Of a DNA stretch of 64,000 bases, positions 26,481-34,612 are shown one piece after another (position 1 is the first letter of the stretch; every line of letters starts with the position of its first letter). The position numbers were made by a program, and so were the translations under genes. The stretch is from the NCBI RefSeq assembly GCF_016735515.1, contig NZ_JAERQZ010000001.1, positions 2,158,746-2,222,745 of the forward strand, written 5' to 3'. The notes below the pieces were generated by a model. The model was given only the letters and a program-made list of their open reading frames with translations, had not been told where the DNA came from and made no database searches. The stretch is from Piscinibacter sp. HJYY11 (lineage in GTDB: Bacteria > Pseudomonadota > Gammaproteobacteria > Burkholderiales > Burkholderiaceae_C).

Positions 26481-28706
26481 TTACTGCACGATGCCGTCGA
26501 TCACCTTCGGCTTGGAGCTGGCCGGGGTCGGCTCGGTGCCGATGGTGGTCATCGGATTCACGTCGTAGGCCGTCGAGTCGGGCAACGTGAGCGCCGATGC
26601 CGCCACGAGCGACGGTGCACTGGCGCACGAGGTGCGGCCCAGGCGCAGCTCGCGCTGGAGGTACTTCACATGGAAGTGCGTGGCGCCGTCAGACACCGAC
26701 GAGCCGTCGCGGATGTCGAAGGCCGGCACCCAGCGGGTGTTGGGGCCGCAGCTCACCGGCTGGTTGGTGTCGGGGTTCACGCAGCTGCCCGGAATGCCTT
26801 GCAGCTGGCCGAAGCCGTTGTACTGCAGCTGCACGGTGTTGCCGTCGAACTTGCTCACGTCGGGCGCGCTGATGTTGGCCGGGCTCGCGGTCGCGGTGAA
26901 GCTCAGGGGCTTCGGCGGATCGATGGTCACGCCTTGCGCGCCGAAGTAGCGGTTCCACTGGTTCGGGCCGGTCTCCCACTGGTAGATCACCGAGGCCTGG
27001 TCGACGAGGTGCGGGCAGTAGTAGGCACCGGAGGGGTTGGCCTGGCCGTTCATGTCGCAGCGGATGGACGGCAGGTCGCTGTCGGTCACCATCGAGCCGC
27101 TGGTGAGGCCCCACTGGTTCATGCCCATGCTGTCCTTGCTGGCGCCCGAGGCGTCGGCGTTGCCGCCACCGTCGGAGAGCATGCCGTTCTGCCAGGTGTA
27201 GGCGTAGCGCGTGCCGGTCGGCCCCCAGGAGCTGGCGTCCTGGTATGGCGAGGCCGCGAGGTTGCCGCCGCTCACGAGGTTGGTGCCGGTCTTCGGGCAC
27301 ATGCCGATGCAGTTGAGCGCCACGTCGGGTGCGCCCGGCTCCACGACTTCACGGGTGCGGTAGGTCACCGCGTCGGTGGCCGAGAAGTTGCCGCTGGCCG
27401 GCACGAGCACCGAGCCGTTGCCGCCGCCCGAGGGGAAGAAGATGGGCAGCGCGCGGATCTGCAAGGCCGAGAGCGTGGCGGCGTTCAGGGCGACCGGCGT
27501 GCCGAAGGCGGTGCTGGAGCACGGGTTGCCCGGCGAGCACTGCTGGTAGCCGATCGCGTTGAGGGCGCTGCCGTCCCACTGCAGCTCGTAGTTGGTGTTG
27601 GCCGGGCCGCTGCCGATGGCGTTGGGCGACCAGTACATCATCGAGACGTTCTTGAAGGCACCGAGCGTCGACTGGTGCTTGGTCAGCTTCCACAGCTTGC
27701 CGCCGCGGCGCACGACCGTGAGCGGCACGTCGACCCCCGACACCTGGCGCGTGAGCGTGCCCGAGCTGCCGACGGTGGCGAGCGCCGAGTCGGGCAGCCA
27801 CAGGCCCCAGAAGCTCCAGAAGCCGTAGTAGGTGTTGGCACCCGACACGTACTTCACCGCGAAGCCGGGGTTGCTCACGTCGAGGCGCGAGCCGTCGTCG
27901 TTGTAGACGCCGTAGCTCCAGGTCGAGGTGTCGGCCAGCGTGCGGTCGCGGGCGAAGCATTCGTCGCTGCCGGCGCCATCGTTGCGGTGGAAGGTGGTGC
28001 CGTCGAAGGCGAAGGTGTAGGCGTAGGGGTTGCCGCCCTCGGTGCCCTGCACGCGGCCCATGCCGCTGTCGGTGGTGGGGTTCGACTGCAGCTTGAGGTT
28101 GGTCTCCGACGAACCGCCGCCACCGCCCGACTCGGCCTGGTAGAAGCTCAGGCCGGTGCCGTCGGACTTCAGCGTGCCGCGGAACATGCAGGTGGAGAGG
28201 CCATCGGGCGTGCCGCAGAAGTACATGCGGAAGAGGCCGTTGGGGTTGCTGTCCGACTTGCCTTCGGTGGCCACGATGTAGACGTAGATCGTCATCTTCT
28301 CGGGGCCGTTGCCGTGGTCTTCTTCCTCGTGCAGCCAGATCTTGACCGTGAGCGGGTCGGCATTCGTGGCCTGCTCGGAGACGACGGTGGCCGACATGTA
28401 GTCGGTCGCGTTCGACGCACCGGCGTTGGTGCTGGTGGACTTGGCAGCGTCGCCGCGGCCGGCGCACTTGTTCTGGTCGACCAGCGCGACGTAGGCGCCC
28501 TGGTTCACCATCGCGTCGGGGCGCAGGCTGCTCATGATGCACATGATCATGTTGACCGTGCTGATGCGGTCGCCCACGCGGTCTTGCACCCAGGTGTTCT
28601 GCGGGTCGGTGACGTAGGCGCCCGAGGTGGGCGTGGTGGCCATGGCGGGCGCGGCCAGCGCGCCGGCGAGCGCCAGCGCGACGCCCAGTCGAGACAAGAG
28701 TTTCAT
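26481..28706 (-). CDS. Large secreted protein of unknown function
   Basis: I do not recognise this 741-aa protein. It has a clear Sec signal peptide (MKLLSRLGVALALAGALAAP, cut near ALA-23/TTP). The mature part is rich in Gly, Ser, Asn, Thr and aromatic residues, with scattered cysteines that may pair (for example CIM, CAG, CGTPDG, CMFRG, CSPGNPC, CIGMCPK, CDMNG, CPH). Such composition suits a beta-rich extracellular or outer-surface protein. Histidine and acidic runs such as HEEEDHGNG could bind metal. It ends 16 bases downstream of a small lipoprotein gene and is very likely co-expressed with it. The start at 28706 is fixed by the signal peptide. Confidence 0.75.
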   Translation of the reverse strand: MKLLSRLGVALALAGALAAPAMATTPTSGAYVTDPQNTWVQDRVGDRISTVNMIMCIMSSLRPDAMVNQGAYVALVDQNKCAGRGDAAKSTSTNAGASNATDYMSATVVSEQATNADPLTVKIWLHEEEDHGNGPEKMTIYVYIVATEGKSDSNPNGLFRMYFCGTPDGLSTCMFRGTLKSDGTGLSFYQAESGGGGGSSETNLKLQSNPTTDSGMGRVQGTEGGNPYAYTFAFDGTTFHRNDGAGSDECFARDRTLADTSTWSYGVYNDDGSRLDVSNPGFAVKYVSGANTYYGFWSFWGLWLPDSALATVGSSGTLTRQVSGVDVPLTVVRRGGKLWKLTKHQSTLGAFKNVSMMYWSPNAIGSGPANTNYELQWDGSALNAIGYQQCSPGNPCSSTAFGTPVALNAATLSALQIRALPIFFPSGGGNGSVLVPASGNFSATDAVTYRTREVVEPGAPDVALNCIGMCPKTGTNLVSGGNLAASPYQDASSWGPTGTRYAYTWQNGMLSDGGGNADASGASKDSMGMNQWGLTSGSMVTDSDLPSIRCDMNGQANPSGAYYCPHLVDQASVIYQWETGPNQWNRYFGAQGVTIDPPKPLSFTATASPANISAPDVSKFDGNTVQLQYNGFGQLQGIPGSCVNPDTNQPVSCGPNTRWVPAFDIRDGSSVSDGATHFHVKYLQRELRLGRTSCASAPSLVAASALTLPDSTAYDVNPMTTIGTEPTPASSKPKVIDGIVQ

Positions 28707-28722
28707 GTTGCGCCCTCCCGGC

Positions 28723-28887
28723 TTACTTCGCGCTCACGACCTGCACCGACGACGGCAGGGTGATGGTCGACTGGGTGACGGGCGTCTGCGCGGCGGGGGC
28801 CGACGAACCGCCGCTGCCACCGGAACAGGCCGCAAGGCCGAGCATCAACACGAGTGCGGCAGAGAGTGCCGAGAGACGATGGAACAT
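28723..28887 (-). CDS. Small lipoprotein (54 aa)
   Basis: This is a short exported lipoprotein precursor. Residues 1-20 form a lipoprotein signal (MFHRLSALSAALVLMLGLAAC) ending in the lipobox LAAC, so the mature protein would be only about 34 residues, starting Cys-Ser-Gly-Gly. The mature part is Ser/Thr/Val-rich and unlike anything I can name. GGAGG lies seven bases before ATG 28887, inside one arm of a hairpin. It precedes the 741-aa secreted protein by 16 bases and may be its partner or anchor. Confidence 0.75.
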   Translation of the reverse strand: MFHRLSALSAALVLMLGLAACSGGSGGSSAPAAQTPVTQSTITLPSSVQVVSAK

Positions 28888-28894
28888 GAAGAAG

Positions 28895-28934
28895 CCTCCG
28901 AAGAAGGAACGAAGCGACAACGGTGCTTCGGAGG
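28895..28934 (-). promoter_or_regulatory. 5' leader hairpin covering the Shine-Dalgarno site
   Basis: In the leader of the small lipoprotein gene the mRNA segment CCTCCGAAG (28934-28926) is fully complementary to CTTCGGAGG (28903-28895), which contains the GGAGG ribosome-binding site. The 22-base loop also contains GCTTCG, which can pair with CGAAGC of the left arm. Two mutually exclusive folds therefore exist, one masking and one freeing the site. Confidence 0.55.
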
Positions 28935-29028
28935 TTTGTGCAGTGCGCTTGAGCGGCCGGCGATGGCGGCCCGTGATGCTTTGCACGCTGGCGATGACGT
29001 GCACCCGCGTGCACTGCAGGTTAAAAGT

Positions 29029-29357
29029 GTGAAGCGGGCCGATAGGCCGGATTCTGTGCACCCGTCACTTCCGAAGAAGCGCCGAGCGTGACCGCCATTC
29101 CTCTGGGCCATGCATCGCTGCATGGCTCGATGCCACCTACCCGCCAGCTCCGCGGAGCCACATCAACGCTGGCCTATTTGGTGTTGCTGCGCGTAGAGAT
29201 TGCCCGTTTCACCCGAACTGAATCGGCTCGTCTCTGTTGCTCTGATCCTCACCTCACGGTGGACAGCCGTTAGCTGCTACGCCGCCCTGTGCAGTCCGGA
29301 CCTTCCTCCAGTGCCTCGTTTCCGAGATCGCACCAGCGGCGGTCTGGCCCGCTTCAC
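29029..29357 (-). ncRNA. rnpB: RNase P RNA, bacterial type A
   Basis: This is the catalytic RNA of RNase P, which matures tRNA 5' ends. Read on the minus strand it begins GTGAAGCGGGCCAGACCGCC and contains the conserved run AGGAAGGTCCGGACTGCACA. It then reads CAGCTAACGGCTGTCC and ends ACAGAATCCGGCCTATCGG before CCCGCTTCAC. The last segment pairs with the 5' end to close P1. Length of about 329 nt fits the proteobacterial A type. A GATAAT -10-like box lies seven bases upstream of the 5' end (29370-29365). The exact ends are estimated to within a few bases. Confidence 0.95.
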
Positions 29358-29487
29358 GGGCGGCATTATCGACGGGCCGGGGTTTCCATGAGGCGGCATG
29401 GCAACTCGGTACAAGACGCCCCCTGAGGCGCGCACTATGGTCGGGCGCAGGCGTGCTGGGAGGAGCGCCTTCACACGAAAGGCGACC

Positions 29488-30336
29488 ATGGCGCGTTCCG
29501 ACTCTTCATTTCCCTCCGACACCGGGCTGCCCGTCGGCCAGGACCTGCTCGACAACTCCTACGTCCTGGGCCACCACGGTTTCATCTACACCAGCGTGCA
29601 CCTCGCGAGTGGTTCCACCGTGCGCCACCCGGCCGTGGTGCTGCTGAGCATGGACGGCCGCCCGTTCCGCATCCCCATGCCCGACGGCCGCGTGCTCGAG
29701 GCCCCGGCCGCGATGGTGCCGCCCCGCGTAGAGCGCGGCCTCGACGCCGTCGGCGTCCCGCTGCTGAGCCTCAACATCATGCCGGCGCACGGGGCGTACC
29801 ACGTGTTCCGCGCGATGCAGCACGGCGGTGTGCGCGAGCTCGACCGCCATTTGTTCAACGACCTCAACGACAGCTTCGCCGCGCTGGTGGAGGGCCGTGC
29901 CTCCATCGTCGAGGCCGAGCTGGTCTTCTCGCGTGTGGTCACCGAGGTGCAGCGTGTGCTGCCGCCCGCGCCGGCACCCGACCCGCGCGCGCTCGCGCTC
30001 ATCCGCATGCTCGACGCCCACCCCGAGCTCAGCCTGGACGCGCTCGCGCGCAAGCTCGGCTATTCGCACCAGGTGATGTCGCGCATGTTCTCGTCGGCGG
30101 TCGGCATGTCGCTGCGCGACTACCAGAACTGGCTCAAGCAACGCCGCGTGTACGACGTGCTCTACACCCGCCGCTCGCTCACGCAGGTGGCCTACATCGC
30201 GGGCTTTGCCGATTCACCGCAGTTCACGCGCACCTTCCAGCGCTGGTACGGCGTGACGCCGTCGACGGCACGCGACCCGAAGAACGTGCGCGTGTTCATC
30301 CACGGCGGCAGCAACCAGCGGGCTGCGCCGACCTGA
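29488..30336 (+). CDS. AraC-family regulator, paralog A
   Basis: This 282-aa transcription regulator carries the two-helix AraC DNA-binding module in its C-terminal third: LSLDALARKLGYSHQVMSRM, then LTQVAYIAGFADSPQFTRTF and the closing RWYGVTP. The N-terminal ~170 residues (VLGHHGFIYTSVHLASGS) form a sensor part not typical of sugar regulators. The same layout and phrases recur in the 33496-34317 protein, so the two are paralogs, each near a PETase-family gene. This one is 7 bases from the convergent chaperone-like gene. ATG at 29488 is chosen as the start of the conserved part; a ribosome-binding site is not obvious. Confidence 0.88.
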   Translation: MARSDSSFPSDTGLPVGQDLLDNSYVLGHHGFIYTSVHLASGSTVRHPAVVLLSMDGRPFRIPMPDGRVLEAPAAMVPPRVERGLDAVGVPLLSLNIMPAHGAYHVFRAMQHGGVRELDRHLFNDLNDSFAALVEGRASIVEAELVFSRVVTEVQRVLPPAPAPDPRALALIRMLDAHPELSLDALARKLGYSHQVMSRMFSSAVGMSLRDYQNWLKQRRVYDVLYTRRSLTQVAYIAGFADSPQFTRTFQRWYGVTPSTARDPKNVRVFIHGGSNQRAAPT

Positions 30337-30343
30337 GGAAGCC

Positions 30344-31105
30344 TCAGGACGCGGGCTGCGCCGGCGGCTGCGACGCGAGGGTGCCGTCCGGCTGCGGGAT
30401 CAGTGACTGCTGGTCGGGCGGCAGCTGCGCACGGATGGCGTCGAGCTGCTCCTTCTTCTGCTCGGGCGTGAGCGAAGCGTCCTGCACGATGAACGAGGCC
30501 GTCATCGTGGCGCGCGCATAGGCGTCGTAGGGGCCGAAGAGTGCGCTCGCGGTCGATTCGTCGAAATGGCGGCGGCGGATGCTCTCCATCTGGTCGAAGA
30601 AGGCATTGGCCTCCTGCAGGGTGCGCGGGATGCCCTGGGGCTGCATCTGCGTGGCGATGTCGCGGGTGTAGGCGCGGTAGTCGGTGAAGAGCTTCAGGGC
30701 CTTTTCGGCGTCTTCACGGGGCAGGCCCTGGCGCAGCGTGCGCTCGAGGCGCTGCAGGTCCTGGTCGGAGGGGTTCTCGGGCATCGAGTTCAGCACCGCC
30801 TCGATGGCGGAGCGGGTGTCGCGGTCGATCACGAGGCCGCCGGCAAAGCCCAGCTCGAAGAGGCGCGAGGCGTCGAGGTTGCCGAGGACGGCGTCGGAGA
30901 CCGTCACGGTCTCCTCGCCAGGCCGCGGCGCGCCGCCCGATGCACCGGCCGCGCGTCCTCCCGCCACCGGCGGCGCGCCGGCCACCCCGGCAGCAGGCGC
31001 AGTGGAGACGTCGGCCGCCGGGGTCCAGTTGGCATAGACGATGGCTGCGACCACCAGGACGACACCGATGGTCAGCGCGATGGGAAAGGGCTTGAAGGCA
31101 GGCAT
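30344..31105 (-). CDS. Lipase-chaperone-like membrane-anchored protein
   Basis: The 253-aa protein has one N-terminal membrane helix (residues 8-25), then an Ala/Pro/Gly linker (28-65) and a helical periplasmic part. The phrase [20 protein letters not shown] resembles the start of lipase-specific foldase (LifO/LimK) domains. [20 protein letters not shown] resembles their later 'LFG' block. Known foldases are about 340 aa, so this is a short version. Foldases help a cognate secreted lipase fold in the periplasm. The divergent neighbour is the PETase-like gene (start 31399), which suggests a partnership, but IsPETase itself needs no foldase as far as I know. Family call is moderate; function is inferred. 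Confidence 0.65.
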   Translation of the reverse strand: MPAFKPFPIALTIGVVLVVAAIVYANWTPAADVSTAPAAGVAGAPPVAGGRAAGASGGAPRPGEETVTVSDAVLGNLDASRLFELGFAGGLVIDRDTRSAIEAVLNSMPENPSDQDLQRLERTLRQGLPREDAEKALKLFTDYRAYTRDIATQMQPQGIPRTLQEANAFFDQMESIRRRHFDESTASALFGPYDAYARATMTASFIVQDASLTPEQKKEQLDAIRAQLPPDQQSLIPQPDGTLASQPPAQPAS

Positions 31106-31263
31106 GGGGCCAATGTTGCACGCACATCCAGAAGTTGACATCAGCATTGCCCCGCCCCAGATCGGGGCCAAACCCCGATCACCCTGCCCAAAAGCAAGAT
31201 TTCCCAGGAGAAGCGGCACCAGACGCGCGCGTAGCACAAAAGGCGGGTCGCTGGATTGATGGA

Positions 31264-31278
31264 ATGCGTACATCGCAT
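31264..31278. promoter_or_regulatory. Inverted repeat in PETase-like gene leader
   Basis: ATGCG-TACAT-CGCAT is a perfect 5-bp inverted repeat about 120 bases before the hydrolase start codon. It directly follows TTGATGGAA, a nonamer that also occurs upstream of the second hydrolase gene (34498-34506). It is a possible regulator-binding site in the divergent intergenic region 31106-31398. Confidence 0.35.
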
Positions 31279-31398
31279 GTTCGGATGAAAAAGGACGGAC
31301 GTGCACCCAAGATGCGATCAGCCCGGCGTCACAAGTCGGCCGTGCCCTTGGGGCCGCCATGCAGCGGCCACCCCGGTTCCACCTACAAAGGAGACAAC

Positions 31399-32274
31399 AT
31401 GCAATTCAAAGCACGCACCTTGCGTCTGCTGCAAGCCGCCGCCCTGGGCGGCCTGATGGCCGTCTCGGCCGCCGCCACCGCACAGACCAACCCCTATGCC
31501 CGCGGCCCGAACCCGACCGATTCCCTGCTGGAAGCGAGCCGCGGCCCGTTCTCGATCAGCTCGTTCACCGTGAGCCGCCCGAGCGGCTACGGCGCCGGCA
31601 CCGTCTACTACCCGACCAACGCCGGCGGCACCGTGGGCGCCATCGCCATCGTGCCGGGCTACACCGCACGCCAGTCGAGCATCAACTGGTGGGGCCCGCG
31701 CCTGGCCTCACACGGCTTCGTGGTCATCACCATCGACACCAACTCCACGCTCGACCAGCCGTCGAGCCGCTCGCGCCAGCAGATGGCCGCGCTGAGCCAG
31801 GTCGTGTCGCTCAGCCGCACCAGCACCAGCCCGATCTACAACAAGGTCGACGCGTCGCGCCTGGGCGTGATGGGCTGGTCGATGGGTGGCGGCGGCTCGC
31901 TGATCTCTGCACGCGACAACCCCTCCATCAAGGCCGCGGCACCGCAAGCCCCCTGGAACACCTCGAGCAACTTCTCCTCGATGACCGTGCCGACGCTGAT
32001 CTTCGCGTGCGAGAACGACAGCATCGCGTCGACCAGCTCGCACGCATCGCCGATGTACAACAGCATGCGGCTCAACCCACGCCAGTACTTCGAGATCAAC
32101 AACGGCTCGCACTCGTGCGCGAACAGCGGCAACAGCAACCAGGCGCTCATCGGCAAGCGCGGCGTGGCCTGGATGAAGCGCTTCATGGACAACGACACGC
32201 GCTACACCTCGTTCGCCTGCTCGAACCCGAACACGTTCTCCGTGTCGGAGTTCCGCACCGCGAACTGCAGCTGA
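31399..32274 (+). CDS. PET hydrolase (PETase-like), secreted
   Basis: This 291-aa secreted alpha/beta hydrolase is almost colinear with Ideonella sakaiensis PETase (290 aa). From memory, most positions are identical, including [14 protein letters not shown] after the signal peptide. Catalytic Ser161 (GWSMGG), Asp207 and His238 are present, as are Trp160, Trp186 and Ser239, the small residue that opens the PETase cleft. Cys204-Cys240 and Cys274-Cys290 match the two disulfides. Differences at the mobile-tryptophan pocket are His215 and Met219 (Ser214 and Ile218 in IsPETase). AAAGGAGA precedes the ATG. It is likely the enzyme reported as RgPETase from Rhizobacter gummiphilus, a recollection I could not check. 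Confidence 0.93.
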   Translation: MQFKARTLRLLQAAALGGLMAVSAAATAQTNPYARGPNPTDSLLEASRGPFSISSFTVSRPSGYGAGTVYYPTNAGGTVGAIAIVPGYTARQSSINWWGPRLASHGFVVITIDTNSTLDQPSSRSRQQMAALSQVVSLSRTSTSPIYNKVDASRLGVMGWSMGGGGSLISARDNPSIKAAAPQAPWNTSSNFSSMTVPTLIFACENDSIASTSSHASPMYNSMRLNPRQYFEINNGSHSCANSGNSNQALIGKRGVAWMKRFMDNDTRYTSFACSNPNTFSVSEFRTANCS

Positions 32275-32309
32275 GGACCCGAGCCCTCCGGGGCGTGATG
32301 CCTTGACGG

Positions 32310-32340
32310 CCGCGACTCGCAAGGGTCGCGGTCCTTTTGC
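32310..32340 (+). terminator. Terminator after PETase-like gene 1
   Basis: CCGCGAC (32310-32316) pairs with GTCGCGG (32325-32331), followed by TCCTTTTGCGTTT. It lies 35 bases after the hydrolase stop and just before the convergent pyrC end. Confidence 0.7.
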
Positions 32341-32367
32341 GTTTCACGCGCCTGGCGCGCGGTCAGG

Positions 32368-33429
32368 TCAGGCCTGCTTCCAGGCGAGCGTTTCACCGCC
32401 GCGCAAGGGCTTGAGCTGGGCATCGCCGAAGGGCAAGGCCTCGGGCAAGGTCCAGGTCTCCTTCTTCAAGGTGACCGTGCCGCTGTTGCGAGGCAGGCCG
32501 TAGAAAGCCGGGCCATTGAAGCTCGCGAAGGCTTCCAGCTTGTCGAGGGCGCCTGCGGCATCGAAGGCTTCGGCATAGAGCTCGAGTGCACTCAGCGCCG
32601 TGTAGCAGCCGGCACAGCCGGTCGCGTGCTCCTTCAGGTGCGCCGGGTGCGGCGCGCTGTCGGTGCCGAGGAAGAAGCGGTCGCTGCCCGAGGTGGCGGC
32701 GGCCACGAGCGCGCGGCGGTGCTCTTCGCGCTTCAACACCGGGAGACAGTAATAGTGCGGACGCACACCCCCCAGGAAGATGGCGTTTCGGTTGTAGAGC
32801 AGGTGGTGCGCGGTGATGGTGGCCGCGGTGTGCGGGCCGGCTTCGGGCACGTACTGCGCCGCTTCGCGCGTGGTGATGTGCTCGAACACGATCTTCAACT
32901 CCGGGAAGTCGCGGCGCAGCGGGATGAGCTGCGTGTCGATGAAGGCCTTCTCGCGGTCGAAGAGGTCGATGTCGGGGCTGGTCACTTCGCCGTGCACGAG
33001 AAGCTTCAGGCCTTCACGCTGCATCGCCTCGAGCGTGGCGTAGGTCTTTCTGATGTCGGTGACGCCGGCATCGCTGTTGGTGGTGGCACCGGCGGGGTAG
33101 AGCTTGAGGGCGACCACGTCGGCGTCCTTGGCGCGGCGGATCTCGTCGGGCGGCAGGTTGTCGGTGAGGTAGAGCGTCATCAGCGGCTCGAAGCCCAGGC
33201 CCTGTTCTTTCAGCGAGGCAGGCACCGCGGCCAGGATGCGCTCGCGATAGGCCACCGCCTGCGCCGCGGTGGTCACCGGCGGCTTGAGGTTGGGCATGAT
33301 GATCGCGCGGCCGAACTGGCGCGCGGTGTCCGGCACGACCGCCTGGAGGGCGGCGCCGTCGCGCACGTGGAGGTGCCAGTCGTCGGGCCGGGTGAGGGTG
33401 ATCGAGAGGGAGGGTGCTGCGGAAGTCAT
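32368..33429 (-). CDS. pyrC: Dihydroorotase, class II
   Basis: This pyrimidine biosynthesis enzyme cyclises carbamoyl aspartate to dihydroorotate. The 353-aa protein is the E. coli-type dihydroorotase. It has metal ligands His in [10 protein letters not shown] near the N-terminus, the carboxylated lysine in the [19 protein letters not shown] segment, His in LLVHGEV and VFEHITT, and Asp in FLGTDSAPH. Its housekeeping role contrasts with the neighbours. It sits between the two regulator/hydrolase modules and faces the first hydrolase gene. The start at 33429 gives [20 protein letters not shown], with extra residues before the usual start. Confidence 0.96.
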   Translation of the reverse strand: MTSAAPSLSITLTRPDDWHLHVRDGAALQAVVPDTARQFGRAIIMPNLKPPVTTAAQAVAYRERILAAVPASLKEQGLGFEPLMTLYLTDNLPPDEIRRAKDADVVALKLYPAGATTNSDAGVTDIRKTYATLEAMQREGLKLLVHGEVTSPDIDLFDREKAFIDTQLIPLRRDFPELKIVFEHITTREAAQYVPEAGPHTAATITAHHLLYNRNAIFLGGVRPHYYCLPVLKREEHRRALVAAATSGSDRFFLGTDSAPHPAHLKEHATGCAGCYTALSALELYAEAFDAAGALDKLEAFASFNGPAFYGLPRNSGTVTLKKETWTLPEALPFGDAQLKPLRGGETLAWKQA

Positions 33430-33495
33430 GCGGAATTGTCACCCACCCCACCGTCGTCGGCCTCGGGGCGCCGCCGCTCGAGCTGAGGGCACGGC

Positions 33496-34317
33496 ATGCG
33501 CACTGCGTCCTTCTCCATTCCGCATGCCGCCGCGCTCCGGCCGCGCGAGACCGCCTATGTGCTCGGCCACGACGGCTTCATCTACGCCGGACACGACCTC
33601 TCCAGCGGCGTGACCTCGCGCCACTCGGCCGCCATCCTCCTCAGCGCCGACCACCGTGCGGTGACGGTCACCTCGCCCGACGGCACGCGCTTCAGCGGGC
33701 CGGCGCTGCTCGTGCCACCGCTCGTGCCCCGCCGGCTCGACGCTGCCGGCGTGGCACTGCTGAGCATCAACGTGATGCCGTCGCACCGCGCTTTCCACGT
33801 CTTTGCTGCACGGCAGCACGCCGGCGTGCAGCCACTCCACCGCGAGCTCTACTTCGCGTGGGACGCAGATCTGCGGGGACTGGTGAAGGGCGAACTCGAC
33901 CTGGACACTGCCGGCACGCTCTTCGAGCACCTGGTCGACCTCGCCTGCTCGCAACTGCCCCCGGCGCCCCCGCAGGACCCTGCGGCGGGCTTGCTGATCC
34001 AGCTGCTCGACGACAACCCCTGCTGCACGATCGACGAACTCGCCCGCAAGCTGGGGCGGCCACCGCGGGCGGTGTCGCGGCTGTTCCCGCTGGCGCTGGG
34101 CATGTCGGCGCGCGACTACCAGGGCTGGCTCCGGATGCGTCGCATGATGGAGCTGATGGACAGCGCGCGCTCGCTCACCGACGTCGCACTCGACGCGGGC
34201 TTTTCCGATTCGCCGCAGTTCTCGCGCACCTACCTGCGCTGGTACGGCCGCCCGCCATCGACGACACGCGACCCGTCGCGGGTGCGTGTGCTCGTGCGTC
34301 GGCCGCCCAAGCCTTGA
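33496..34317 (+). CDS. AraC-family regulator, paralog B
   Basis: The 273-aa regulator is paralogous to the 29488-30336 protein. Both share VLGHDGFIYA/VLGHHGFIYT near the N-terminus, a LLSxNxMPxH...FHVF stretch in the middle, and an HTH pair: CTIDELARKLGRPPRAVSRL, then LTDVALDAGFSDSPQFSRTY and RWYGRPPST at the end. It lies upstream of, and in the same direction as, the second PETase-family gene, separated by a probable terminator. It is divergent from pyrC by 66 bases. A role in controlling the neighbouring hydrolase is inferred from position and duplication. Confidence 0.87.
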   Translation: MRTASFSIPHAAALRPRETAYVLGHDGFIYAGHDLSSGVTSRHSAAILLSADHRAVTVTSPDGTRFSGPALLVPPLVPRRLDAAGVALLSINVMPSHRAFHVFAARQHAGVQPLHRELYFAWDADLRGLVKGELDLDTAGTLFEHLVDLACSQLPPAPPQDPAAGLLIQLLDDNPCCTIDELARKLGRPPRAVSRLFPLALGMSARDYQGWLRMRRMMELMDSARSLTDVALDAGFSDSPQFSRTYLRWYGRPPSTTRDPSRVRVLVRRPPKP

Positions 34318-34393
34318 GCGACAAAATCACTCAATTCCGGACGGTGATTCAAAAAACCATCAAGCGTAGACGGAAGCTGGCTTGCGAAGCGGG

Positions 34394-34435
34394 CTTGCAG
34401 ATTTCGGGTATTCCCGCCTGCAAGTGCGGTTTTTC
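34394..34435 (+). terminator. Terminator after AraC paralog B
   Basis: CTTGCAG (34394-34400) pairs with CTGCAAG (34418-34424). An inner CGGG-TATT-CCCG hairpin lies between them, and TGCGGTTTTTC follows. It lies about 77 bases after the regulator stop and 190 before the hydrolase start, implying that the two genes use separate promoters. Confidence 0.6.
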
Positions 34436-34612
34436 ATAGGCAAATCAAGCACCTGGAGCAGCTAACACAAACCGCCAGTTTTGTCTTGATGCCGCGCTTG
34501 ATGGAAACCGTCAATGCAAAAAATGCGTGGCCGTCCAAAAATCAAGGCGTCGCACTTCGAGGCGACGCCCACCCGCCCCCGCAGGCGGAGCATCACAAAA
34601 CCGGAGACATCG

